Of a stretch of DNA of 9,806 bases, positions 1-5,691 are shown piece by piece. This DNA comes from DASSRQ01 sp035701665 (GTDB lineage: Bacteria; Vulcanimicrobiota; Vulcanimicrobiia; Vulcanimicrobiales; Vulcanimicrobiaceae): assembly GCA_035701665.1 (NCBI GenBank), contig DASSRQ010000114.1, positions 1 through 9,806 of the forward strand. Reading direction: 5' to 3'. Under the pieces are notes generated by a model. The model was given only the letters and a program-made list of their open reading frames with translations. It had not been told where the DNA came from and searched no databases. Every line of letters starts with the position of its first letter. The stretch's first letter is position 1. The translations under genes and the position numbers were made by a program.

Positions 1-140
1 GCTTGGAAGAAGCGGCGAAGGCCGGCTGCACAGCGATCATTGCGCCCGAAGGCTCCGTTCGCGACGCGGAAGTGATCGAAGCGGCAGACCGCCTGGGCGT
101 TTCACTGGTGTTTTCTTCGCACCGGTACTTTTTGCACTAA
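1..140 (+). CDS. purH: Bifunctional AICAR formyltransferase/IMP cyclohydrolase, C-terminal end (partial)
   Basis: Only the last 45 residues are in the window, read in the frame that starts at base 3 and ends with TAA at 138-140. They match the conserved end of PurH: an AGCTAIIAPEGSVRD stretch (family form: AG.TAIIQPGGS.RD), then EVIEAADRLGV and the terminal SLVFSSHRYFLH, which corresponds to the usual MVFTG.RHF.H ending. PurH catalyses the last two steps of IMP synthesis; this end belongs to the AICAR formyltransferase domain. The stop is followed within 10 bases by a small GC-rich hairpin and then by a small membrane-protein gene, so purH is probably the last gene of its unit. The identification rests on a short but very characteristic segment. 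Confidence 0.88.
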   Translation, partial: LEEAAKAGCTAIIAPEGSVRDAEVIEAADRLGVSLVFSSHRYFLH

Positions 141-148
141 CGATTAGT

Positions 149-163
149 CCGGCGAGGTGCCGG
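149..163 (+). terminator. Small GC hairpin just after purH, possible weak terminator
   Basis: CCGGC at 149-153 pairs with GCCGG at 159-163 around a GAGGT loop, nine bases after the purH stop codon. A TTTT run occurs only at 175-178, eleven bases after the stem, so this is not a textbook intrinsic terminator. It could be a weak or Rho-assisted terminator or an mRNA 3'-end stabiliser. Confidence 0.3.
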
Positions 164-176
164 GATTGGAAAGATT

Positions 177-437
177 TTGGGAGGCGACAAGATTTGGACT
201 CCCGCCGCAGGATTTAACTGTGGCATTTCTCCTTGGGATGCAGTTTTGTTGCTGTCCGTGGGCGTTTACGCGTTAGTGTGGGGAGCGGCTAACATAATCG
301 CAAAAAGGGCGTACGGCGGCGGCGAACCCAATCGTTCCCAAGTCCGTTTGCTCAGGTTGCTGCCGCCATTCGTCGGGGTTGTATTCATAGTAACGGGCGC
401 ATGTATTGTGTGGGGCAAAACACACTGCGGACATTAA
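177..437 (+). CDS. Small two-helix membrane protein of unknown function
   Basis: An 86-residue ORF that I do not recognise. The protein has two clear hydrophobic helices, about residues 21-42 (AVLLLSVGVYALVWGAANII) and 60-79 (LLPPFVGVVFIVTGACIVW). They are joined by a polar, positively charged loop (KRAYGGGEPNRSQVR), giving a hairpin topology. Cysteines are at 15, 76 and 84. The only in-frame start that keeps both helices and the N-terminus is TTG at 177. A GGGAGG sequence at 179-184 lies inside the first codons, so a start shortly downstream (for example the non-standard ATT at 189) cannot be excluded. The stretch is visibly poorer in G+C and less biased in codon use than its neighbours, so it may be a recently acquired or lineage-specific gene. 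Two well-formed membrane helices argue that it is coding. Confidence 0.5.
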   Translation: MGGDKIWTPAAGFNCGISPWDAVLLLSVGVYALVWGAANIIAKRAYGGGEPNRSQVRLLRLLPPFVGVVFIVTGACIVWGKTHCGH

Positions 438-489
438 GGTAGTACCGATCCACCTCCGGTAACAAAAAGGTTGCGCATAGTTTGGCGCA

Positions 490-495
490 TACACT
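490..495 (+). promoter_or_regulatory. Possible -10 element (TACACT) of a leaderless transcript
   Basis: TACACT fits the TANNNT form of a -10 box and is separated from the ATG at 502 by exactly six bases, the arrangement typical of leaderless genes. No Shine-Dalgarno sequence precedes that ATG, which agrees with this reading. A convincing -35 at normal spacing is not visible; the nearest TTGCGC, at 471-476, is too close. A short inverted repeat (TGCGC at 472-476, GCGCA at 485-489) lies immediately upstream and could be a binding site. Confidence 0.35.
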
Positions 496-501
496 ACGGC
501 T

Positions 502-912
502 ATGAGCACGGACGAAACGCAACCGGTTGAAGGCGACGAAAACGCAGCCGACGTCGAGATCGACGAAGACGAGATCGATCAGGCCGAGATAGACGAGATC
601 AAACAGCATGCTGCCGATCCGTCGGCGCCGCGTTCCGTGCTGCATTATTTTTCCGCTCCGACGCGCGAGAAGGCACAACTCTGCGCGGGCGCGCTCAACG
701 CCAAGTACGGCCCGTCAGGCGGCGCTGCGTCCTTTGACGATGCGGAGATCGATCTGACCGACCCGGAATACGATCCCGAAGCAGCGTTCGAGGTCGTCTT
801 CGAACACGAAGCCGTCGTCAACGACGCCTACATGGAGACGATCCGAGACATCGAATCGATAGGTGACGCGGCCGGCGCCGAGTACGGCGGCTGGCAAGCC
901 GAGGAAGGGTAA
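502..912 (+). CDS. Acidic RraB-family-like protein (putative RNase E activity regulator)
   Basis: The 136-residue protein has a very acidic N-terminal tail (residues 1-40, rich in Asp and Glu) followed by a compact domain. The domain resembles RraB (Pfam PF06877): a first strand and helix VLHYFSAPTREKAQLCAGAL (46-65), a central strand FEVVFEHEAVV (96-106), a helix (107-125), and the ending AEYGGWQAEE (126-135), matching the family's EYDGW motif. In enterobacteria RraB binds the scaffold region of RNase E and alters mRNA decay. Here only the fold-level resemblance is supported, and the target is unknown. The ATG at 502 lacks a Shine-Dalgarno sequence but sits six bases after a -10-like TACACT. 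The next gene starts nine bases after the stop, so the two are probably co-transcribed. It could instead be a generic small protein of the same superfamily. Confidence 0.6.
   Translation: MSTDETQPVEGDENAADVEIDEDEIDQAEIDEIKQHAADPSAPRSVLHYFSAPTREKAQLCAGALNAKYGPSGGAASFDDAEIDLTDPEYDPEAAFEVVFEHEAVVNDAYMETIRDIESIGDAAGAEYGGWQAEEG
556..600 (+). repeat. Three imperfect 15-bp tandem repeats inside the acidic tail
   Basis: Three consecutive 15-base units (556-570, 571-585, 586-600), each beginning GAGAT, encode EIDED, EIDQA and EIDEI. The period is a multiple of three, so copy-number change would lengthen or shorten the acidic tail of the RraB-like protein without shifting frame. Confidence 0.5.
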
Positions 913-921
913 GAGGCGCGT

Positions 922-1323
922 ATGCCCCGCTTTTTACACACGTCGATCTTCGTGAACGACATGCAAGAGACGATCGATTTCTACACGCAGAAACTCGGCA
1001 TGAAGTTGCTGGATGGGCCGTACCACTATCCCGGTAACGCCGACATGGCGTTCGTCGGTAACGATTGGAATGCGTATATCGAATTGGTATACGATCTCGA
1101 AGAGCATCCGCCGTACGAGCTCGGTAACCGGTACGAACATCTCGCGCTGGAAGTCGAGGGCGACTTGCAAGCCTATGTCGACGACTTACGCGCGAAGGGC
1201 GTGAAGATCGTCAAAGACGTGAAGAAGTCGCCCGGCGGTTCGCGCGCCATCGCCTTCATCGAAGATCCGAACGGGATACCGGTGGAGTTGCTCGAGCCGC
1301 GCCGCACGCCGAACCTTTCGTAG
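922..1323 (+). CDS. gloA: Glyoxalase I-type metalloenzyme (VOC superfamily)
   Basis: The 133-residue protein aligns over its whole length with short bacterial lactoylglutathione lyases, which isomerise the hemithioacetal of methylglyoxal and a thiol in the cytoplasm. Landmarks are FLHTSIFVNDMQETIDFYTQKLGMKLL near the start, then YIELVYD, YEHLALEV, and the ending IAFIEDPNGIPVELLE. The four metal ligands of the family are all present: His6, Glu54, His73 and Glu122. The short length resembles the Ni/Co-type GloA rather than the longer zinc-type enzymes. AAGAGG at 911-916, partly formed by the preceding stop codon, is a good ribosome-binding site for the ATG at 922. Whether the organism uses glutathione or another thiol cannot be read here, so the exact substrate is an inference from the family. 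Confidence 0.85.
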   Translation: MPRFLHTSIFVNDMQETIDFYTQKLGMKLLDGPYHYPGNADMAFVGNDWNAYIELVYDLEEHPPYELGNRYEHLALEVEGDLQAYVDDLRAKGVKIVKDVKKSPGGSRAIAFIEDPNGIPVELLEPRRTPNLS

Positions 1324-1343
1324 CAATTCCGCGTTTGCCGATC

Positions 1344-1889
1344 ATGAAGGCGTTGATCCCGTTCGCCCTAAGTGCCGCCCTGCTCGCCGCGGCTCCCTCG
1401 CCGGCGCCCGTCCTCGGATCTCAGGATTTCGCGACGCGCTCGCAGGCGCTCGACGCGCGTATCGCGCGGGATAGCGGCGAGCACCGCTTTGCAGCGGGTC
1501 AAGAACTCATGCTGCGCACGCAACTCGATAGGGCGCGTCATGCAAACGGTGCGAACGATCCGATGGCGCCTGCGATGCTGGACGTCATCGACCGGCAACT
1601 GGCGGCGGTCGACTTTTTGCTTTCCCGGCCTGAGAACGGCGGAGCGATCGTGGTGCACGTCGGTGACGACGTCGCCGTGGCGATGAACGACGGCAACACC
1701 TACGCTGCACGCGTCTCCGACGTCAAGAAGCTTGCGCTGCATGTCGGCGTGATGTTTATCCGCGGCACCCAAGGCATTTATCGCGCCAAGGCCCCCGGGA
1801 CGGTGGGCATCTCGGTTACGCCGGGCGGTGCGGGCACTGCGGCGTCGTTCACGGTGGTAATCCTTCCGGCCCAGCCGCAAGCAAAATAG
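1344..1889 (+). CDS. Secreted protein of unknown function with signal peptide
   Basis: Starting at ATG 1344 the protein has 181 residues and a standard Sec signal peptide: MK, a hydrophobic core ALIPFALSAALLAAA, then a Pro/Ala-rich stretch with probable cleavage near residues 17-23. I preferred this start over the in-frame TTG at 1335 because it gives the usual charged n-region. The mature part has a helical first half (about 30-95, with LDARIARDSGEHRFAAGQEL and MLDVIDRQLAAVDFLLSR). The second half is beta-rich (about 102-175), ending in AKAPGTVGISVTPGG and ASFTVVILP, which looks like an Ig-like (BIG/cadherin-type) strand pattern. There are no cysteines and no lipobox, so a periplasmic or exported soluble protein is likely. 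No enzymatic motif is visible. It starts 20 bases after the glyoxalase stop, and I see no clear ribosome-binding site. Confidence 0.7.
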   Translation: MKALIPFALSAALLAAAPSPAPVLGSQDFATRSQALDARIARDSGEHRFAAGQELMLRTQLDRARHANGANDPMAPAMLDVIDRQLAAVDFLLSRPENGGAIVVHVGDDVAVAMNDGNTYAARVSDVKKLALHVGVMFIRGTQGIYRAKAPGTVGISVTPGGAGTAASFTVVILPAQPQAK

Positions 1890-1895
1890 CGGGAA

Positions 1896-1914
1896 GCTTG
1901 CCGTGCGCGCAAGC
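1896..1914 (+). terminator. Stem-loop after the secreted-protein gene, terminator-like without U-tract
   Basis: GCTTGC at 1896-1901 pairs perfectly with GCAAGC at 1909-1914 around a seven-base loop, beginning seven bases after the TAG at 1887-1889. No T-run follows, so intrinsic termination would be inefficient. It may act as an mRNA 3'-end structure or a Rho-dependent end. Confidence 0.3.
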
Positions 1915-1956
1915 ATACATGCGAATGAATAATCGCGCGCTTTGCCGCTGCTCGTA

Positions 1957-2295
1957 ATGGCCGGCACCCTTGTTTTGAGGCTCGTGCTCTTCGCTCCGGC
2001 GGCCATCGTTGCGATCGCACTTGGCCTTTGGATCGGCGCGCGTCTTCGCCGCAATGTCCGTCGCGGGGCATGGCACACGACGGTAATCGTTGCCGCGTGC
2101 TTCCTGGCTACAATCATGGCTCTTGCATTTTGGCCGTCGTCGTTCGAACTGTTCCTAAGCCCTTTTGCACTCATAGTCATGTTCGTCAGCGTTGCCGTCC
2201 CAATAGCGTCGATAACGGTATTCGTAACGTGGACCGTTCACATGATACGGAGAGACGCGCCTAGCGGTACACAAATGGATCGAGCGGCGCCGTAA
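1957..2295 (+). CDS. Small multi-helix membrane protein of unknown function
   Basis: From the ATG at 1957 the protein has 112 residues; an in-frame TTG at 1942 would add five. Hydrophobic segments lie at about 6-28 (VLRLVLFAPAAIVAIALGLW), 41-59 (TTVIVAACFLATIMALAF) and 68-95 (a long stretch through SPFALIVMFVSVAVPI), so three to four helices. A basic loop ARLRRNVRRGAW follows the first helix and HMIRRD follows the last, in line with cytoplasmic positive loops. I recognise no family. No Shine-Dalgarno sequence precedes either start. The last 35 bases overlap the 3' end of the convergent permease gene on the other strand. Base composition is less G+C-rich than the neighbours. The well-shaped helices support a real gene, but its role is unknown. 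Confidence 0.5.
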   Translation: MAGTLVLRLVLFAPAAIVAIALGLWIGARLRRNVRRGAWHTTVIVAACFLATIMALAFWPSSFELFLSPFALIVMFVSVAVPIASITVFVTWTVHMIRRDAPSGTQMDRAAP

Positions 2296-3325
2296 CCGGC
2301 CGCAGCTTCTGCACGTCGAGCGCAAGCGAAGCATTCAGCGTCCCGCGTGCGTGCATCCAGCCATGCAGCGCCGGACGAGCTTTCGATAAACGAACGACGA
2401 TCGGCGCGGCATCCGCGCGGCAGCAAGTGATGGCGTAACGCACGAGCGTTGTCGCGTTTCCCGTTTGCGTCGCGATGCCGGTGAAATCCACGCGTTCGCC
2501 GGAAAATGCATCGCCGAGCGTCGTTTCCGTCGCGTGATATTCAGGCGGCGGCGACGACACGAAGACCGCAGCCAACACGATCGCCGGCGCAATGCGCAGC
2601 CGCGGCGCGCGCAACGTTCGGTGACGGTAAGCGGCGATTGCAAAGACGATCGCGCAAGCCGCGAGTGGCGGCGCGAAGAACGGATGCACGAGTTGCGCGC
2701 CGCCGCGCAGCGCGGTCAGTGCGCATCCAAGCGCGAGCAGCAGATAGGCCAACGCGTCATGGCCGCTGTGTTGATGGCTCCGGCGCCGCCAAGTGAAGGT
2801 GCGCACGTCCGCAATGCCCGCGACGCAAAGAAATCCGATCGCCGCCGCGGGCGAGGCACTGCGTATCGCAGCGGCGAGTGCCGGGGCGCCCAAGGCGCAA
2901 GGCGCGGCCAGGAACCCCGCAAGCACTCCGACCGCGAAAGCCGGCGCCCAGGCATGCAGGCCGAAGACGGCCGGCCCAACATGCGAAACCAACGCCGCGC
3001 CCCCGCAAGCGGGCAGCAAAGCGAAGAGCGTGAGAAGCGGGGCATCGTCGTGCGGCTCGCATACGCCGCGTGGCTTCAGCGCACGCCCAGCGGCGGCGGC
3101 GCCTGCAAGGCGCAGCAGCGCCGCAACCGGACCGAACAGCAGCGCCGTGGCGAGGGCACCGGGAATCGAACGCGCGGACGGCCCCGTCCCACACCCGCAT
3201 CCCAGGTACGGGACCATCCGCGAGACCCGCGGCGGCAGCCGGTGTGACAAAACCGCCGCCGCGAGCGCGAAGGGGACGCATTCGAGGAGCGTCGCTGCAG
3301 ACGCCGCGAGGAGTGCTTCCCCCAC
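2261..3325 (-). CDS. ArsP/DUF318-like permease fused to a TIGR03943 (DUF1980)-like domain
   Basis: The protein has 354 residues and about eight hydrophobic segments over residues 1-260, then a soluble domain. The membrane part resembles DUF318/ArsP (YcgR-type) permeases: LLECVPFALAAAVLSHRLP (13-31), a cysteine motif YLGCGCGTGPSARSIPGAL (40-58) where the family has a CSCG..P motif, a second half APCALGAPALAAAI (141-154), and GFLCVAGIADVRTF (164-177), where the family has a conserved G..D. A His-rich loop RRRSHQHSGHD (180-190) separates helices. Residues 270-346 resemble the partner subunit: VDFTGIATQTG, LVRYAITCCRADAAPIVV with the invariant CC..AD (301-305), and GWMHARGTL. The start is GTG at 3325; an in-frame TGA at 3335-3337 excludes a longer N-terminus. 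Transport of a metal, metalloid or sulfur compound is possible, but the substrate is not shown. Confidence 0.68.
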   Translation of the reverse strand: MGEALLAASAATLLECVPFALAAAVLSHRLPPRVSRMVPYLGCGCGTGPSARSIPGALATALLFGPVAALLRLAGAAAAGRALKPRGVCEPHDDAPLLTLFALLPACGGAALVSHVGPAVFGLHAWAPAFAVGVLAGFLAAPCALGAPALAAAIRSASPAAAIGFLCVAGIADVRTFTWRRRSHQHSGHDALAYLLLALGCALTALRGGAQLVHPFFAPPLAACAIVFAIAAYRHRTLRAPRLRIAPAIVLAAVFVSSPPPEYHATETTLGDAFSGERVDFTGIATQTGNATTLVRYAITCCRADAAPIVVRLSKARPALHGWMHARGTLNASLALDVQKLRPVTAPLDPFVYR

Positions 3326-3380
3326 GCCCGTCCATCACGCGCAGGGCGGCTTTCCGCTAGTGCGAACCTCCACCGGGCTT
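3326..3380. promoter_or_regulatory. Short divergent intergenic region between permease and hisS
   Basis: Only 55 bases separate the GTG of the minus-strand permease gene from the ATG of hisS. They must hold, or lie next to, the signals for two divergent transcripts, unless the promoters reach into the opposite coding regions. I see no good -35/-10 pair, T-box-like element or strong Shine-Dalgarno sequence for hisS. This entry therefore rests on gene arrangement rather than motifs. Confidence 0.3.
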
Positions 3381-4652
3381 ATGGCCTCGAAGATCGTCGC
3401 GCCCCGCGGCACGCAAGATATTTTTCCGCCGCAGAGCGGCCGCTGGCAAGAGCTCGAGGCGCGGATTCACCAGCTCGCCCGGCGCTACGGCTACGGCGAG
3501 ATGCGCACGCCGATGTTCGAAGCGACCGAACTCTTCGAGCGCGGCGTCGGCGATACGACCGACATCGTCGAAAAAGAGATGTACACGTTCGAAGACAAGG
3601 GCGGCCGCCGCAACACGCTGCGTCCGGAGTGGACGGCGCCCGTTGTCCGGGCCGCGCTGCAGCACAATCTGGTTCAGCCCGGCGTCGCGCAGCGGTTTTA
3701 TTACGTCGGACCGATCTTCCGGTACGAACGCCCGCAAGCCGGACGTTACCGCCAGGCGCATCAATTCGGCGTCGAGTGCGTCGGTTTCAAAGGCCCCGAA
3801 GCGGACGTCGAGGTGATCGCGATGGCGATGCATCTGTTCCGTTCCTACGGCATCGACGTAACGCTGAACATCAACTCCATCGGCGATGCGGCGTGCCGCG
3901 GCAAGTATCGCGAAGCGTTGCTCGAGCATTTCCGCCCCGCCCTCGAACACTTGAGCGAAGATTCACAGCGGCGGTTGGAGCGCAATCCGCTGCGCTTGCT
4001 CGACAGTAAAGAAGAACGCGACAAACCGTTCGTCGAGTCCGCGCCGCCGTTCGAAGCATATCTGTGCGACGCTTGCCGCGATCACTTCGAACACGTGAAG
4101 AAGTATCTGAATCAGATCGCGATCCCGTTTGTCGTAAATCCGCGCATCGTACGCGGATTGGATTACTACACCCGCACGGTATTCGAGTTCGTCAGCGACG
4201 CACTCGGCGCACAAAGCACGGTGTGCGCGGGCGGACGTTACGACGATTTGATTAAGTCGCTGGGAGGACCGGATACGCCGTCGGTCGGTTTCGCACTCGG
4301 CGAAGAGCGGTTGCTGATGACGATCGATGCAGCGGCGGAGTCGCAAGAAAACGAGCGGCGCGGCATTCAACTCGTCGCGCTCGGCGAGGTTGCGCGCGAG
4401 TTGATGGTAACGATGTGTTCGCTGCTGCGCTACTCGATTGACGCGCCCGTCTTTATGGATTACGACGACCGTAAACTGCTCGCGCAGTTGAAGATCGCCG
4501 ACCGGAACAACGCCCGGTATGCGTTGGTGCTTGGCAGCGAGGAGATCTCGGCGGGCAACGCCGTTCTCCGGGATTTGGTGGAGCGGTCCGACCGCCCGCT
4601 TCCGCTCGGAAAAGACCTCGTGCCGTCTTTAGTAGAAGTGATGAAATCATGA
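3381..4652 (+). CDS. hisS: Histidyl-tRNA synthetase
   Basis: The 423-residue class II aminoacyl-tRNA synthetase charges tRNA-His with histidine using ATP. It opens with the typical IVAPRGTQDIFP (5-16). Motif 2 is at about 105-130 (RFYYVGPIFRYERPQAGRY, then HQFGVECVG). The histidine-specific signature IVRGLDYYTRTVFEF is at 256-270, the glycine-rich CAGGRYDDL at 282-290, and motif 3 SVGFALGEERLL at 301-312. The C-terminal anticodon-binding domain spans about 327-423. Length is normal for the family. I chose ATG 3381 because the conserved N-terminus begins four residues later. The open frame extends upstream, but only through the antisense of the permease gene. The stop overlaps the accB start by four bases (ATGA), so hisS leads the operon and is coupled to accB. 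Confidence 0.96.
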   Translation: MASKIVAPRGTQDIFPPQSGRWQELEARIHQLARRYGYGEMRTPMFEATELFERGVGDTTDIVEKEMYTFEDKGGRRNTLRPEWTAPVVRAALQHNLVQPGVAQRFYYVGPIFRYERPQAGRYRQAHQFGVECVGFKGPEADVEVIAMAMHLFRSYGIDVTLNINSIGDAACRGKYREALLEHFRPALEHLSEDSQRRLERNPLRLLDSKEERDKPFVESAPPFEAYLCDACRDHFEHVKKYLNQIAIPFVVNPRIVRGLDYYTRTVFEFVSDALGAQSTVCAGGRYDDLIKSLGGPDTPSVGFALGEERLLMTIDAAAESQENERRGIQLVALGEVARELMVTMCSLLRYSIDAPVFMDYDDRKLLAQLKIADRNNARYALVLGSEEISAGNAVLRDLVERSDRPLPLGKDLVPSLVEVMKS

Positions 4653-5116
4653 GCACCGAGGGAACGCCGGAGATCGATACGCTTAAGGAACTGCTCGACG
4701 TCATGCACGAGCACGACCTGGACGCAATCAAGGTCAAAGTCGACGGCAAGATCTACGAGATGGTCCGCCGCGAAGGCGGCGCCGTGCCGATGGCGATGCC
4801 CATGACTGCGCCTGCCGCTGCCGCCTCCGCGCCGTCGTCCGCCGCGCCGGCCGCCGGCGGGCTGCAAGCGCCGGCGAATGCGAAGAAGGTCACCGCACCG
4901 TTGGTCGGGGTGTTCTATCGCTCGCCTTCTCCCGATGCGGAACCGTTCGTCAAAGAAGGCGATCGCGTGGAAGCCGGTCAGGTCATCTGCATCCTCGAAG
5001 CGATGAAGTTGTTCAACGAGATCACGAGCGATTATGCCGGTGTCGTAACGCGCATCGTGCCGGAGAACGGCGAACTGGTCTCGCTCGGTCAGGAAATGTT
5101 TTGGATAGAGCCGTAA
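4649..5116 (+). CDS. accB: Biotin carboxyl carrier protein of acetyl-CoA carboxylase
   Basis: The 155-residue protein has the three-part AccB layout: an N-terminal helical region (7-42, IDTLKELLDVMHEHDLDAIKV), a flexible Ala/Pro/Ser/Met linker (about 46-78), and a biotinyl domain (79-155). The biotinylation motif EAMKL puts the biotin-bearing lysine at residue 120. VGVFYRSPSPDAEPFV and VGDRVEAGQ-like text (KEGDRVEAGQVICI) fit the subtype attached to acetyl-CoA carboxylase. It carries CO2 between biotin carboxylase and carboxyltransferase in the first step of fatty-acid synthesis. The ATGA overlap with hisS and the 16-base overlap with gmhA tie it to this operon. The usual next gene, accC, is absent here and must lie elsewhere. 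Confidence 0.95.
   Translation: MSTEGTPEIDTLKELLDVMHEHDLDAIKVKVDGKIYEMVRREGGAVPMAMPMTAPAAAASAPSSAAPAAGGLQAPANAKKVTAPLVGVFYRSPSPDAEPFVKEGDRVEAGQVICILEAMKLFNEITSDYAGVVTRIVPENGELVSLGQEMFWIEP
5091..5096 (+). promoter_or_regulatory. Ribosome-binding site that decides the TTG start of gmhA
   Basis: AGGAAA lies inside the end of accB, with the AGGA core six bases before the TTG at 5101. This supports initiation at that TTG, inside the accB coding region. Confidence 0.6.
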
Positions 5117-5691
5117 ACATCAAGGGCAAGCGCGGGTTCGACGATCTGCTGGCGGACCGCCGCGGTATCTACGACGCGCCGCATTACCGCGCGCAATGCG
5201 AAGCCATCGCGGATGCGATGGTGAAGGCGCTGCGCCGCGGCAACAAGATCCTCTGGATGGGGAACGGCGGAAGCGCCGCCGAGGCGCAGCACATGGCCGC
5301 CGAACTGAGCGGCCGCTTTTTGCGCGAGCGCCCCGGTCTCTACAGCGAAGCACTTTCGGTCAACACGTCAACCTTGACCGCCGTCGGCAACGATTACGGC
5401 TACGATCACGTTTTCCGCCGGCAGATCGAAGCGTTCGTGCAGGCCGGCGACGTCGTCGTTGCGATGACGACCAGCGGAACTTCGAAAAATATCGTGCTCG
5501 CGCTGGAGGAAGCGCGCAAGCGCGAAGCCGTCACCGTGTCGTTTACGGGGAACGGCGGCGGACCGTGCGCCGATCTCTCCGATCTCGTTTTGATGGGGCC
5601 TGACGGCTACTCCGCGATCGTGCAAGAAGTGCATCAGACGATGGCGCACATCGTGTGCGATCTCGTCGAGCAGCGAATTCTAGAGTTATGA
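5101..5691 (+). CDS. gmhA: Phosphoheptose isomerase (sedoheptulose 7-phosphate isomerase)
   Basis: The 196-residue SIS-domain protein converts sedoheptulose 7-phosphate to D-glycero-D-manno-heptose 7-phosphate, the first committed step of ADP-heptose synthesis in the cytoplasm. GmhA hallmarks are the phosphate-binding loop WMGNGGSAAEAQHMAAELSGRF (52-73), AVGNDYGYDHVF (94-105), the second SIS loop AMTTSGTSKNIVLAL (121-135), and QEVHQTMAHIVCDLVE (175-190). The residues equivalent to the catalytic and zinc ligands of E. coli GmhA (His61, Glu65, Gln172, His180) are present as His64, Glu68, Gln175 and His183. The TTG start gives a length and loop position almost identical to E. coli GmhA and has a good ribosome-binding site. 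The gene overlaps accB by 16 bases and the heptose kinase by 4. Confidence 0.94.
   Translation: MDRAVNIKGKRGFDDLLADRRGIYDAPHYRAQCEAIADAMVKALRRGNKILWMGNGGSAAEAQHMAAELSGRFLRERPGLYSEALSVNTSTLTAVGNDYGYDHVFRRQIEAFVQAGDVVVAMTTSGTSKNIVLALEEARKREAVTVSFTGNGGGPCADLSDLVLMGPDGYSAIVQEVHQTMAHIVCDLVEQRILEL

Noticed and set aside
1368..2180. 270-codon minus-strand frame opposite the secreted-protein gene
   Set aside because: Composition is Arg/His-rich without hydrophobic or motif structure; the plus strand encodes a clear signal peptide.
2465..3247. 260-codon open frame on the plus strand opposite the permease gene
   Set aside because: It is very Arg/Gln-rich with no fold-like pattern, as expected from the antisense of a GC-rich membrane-protein gene. 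The minus-strand frame has clear helices and family motifs.
2793..3380. In-frame 5' extension of hisS by 196 codons
   Set aside because: The added residues are low-complexity Ala/Arg/Pro text antisense to the permease gene. The conserved HisS N-terminus begins just after ATG 3381.
5655..5687. GTG start giving the heptose kinase eleven extra residues
   Set aside because: The extension lies within gmhA, is not conserved-looking, and the ATGA overlap at 5688 is a standard coupled start.
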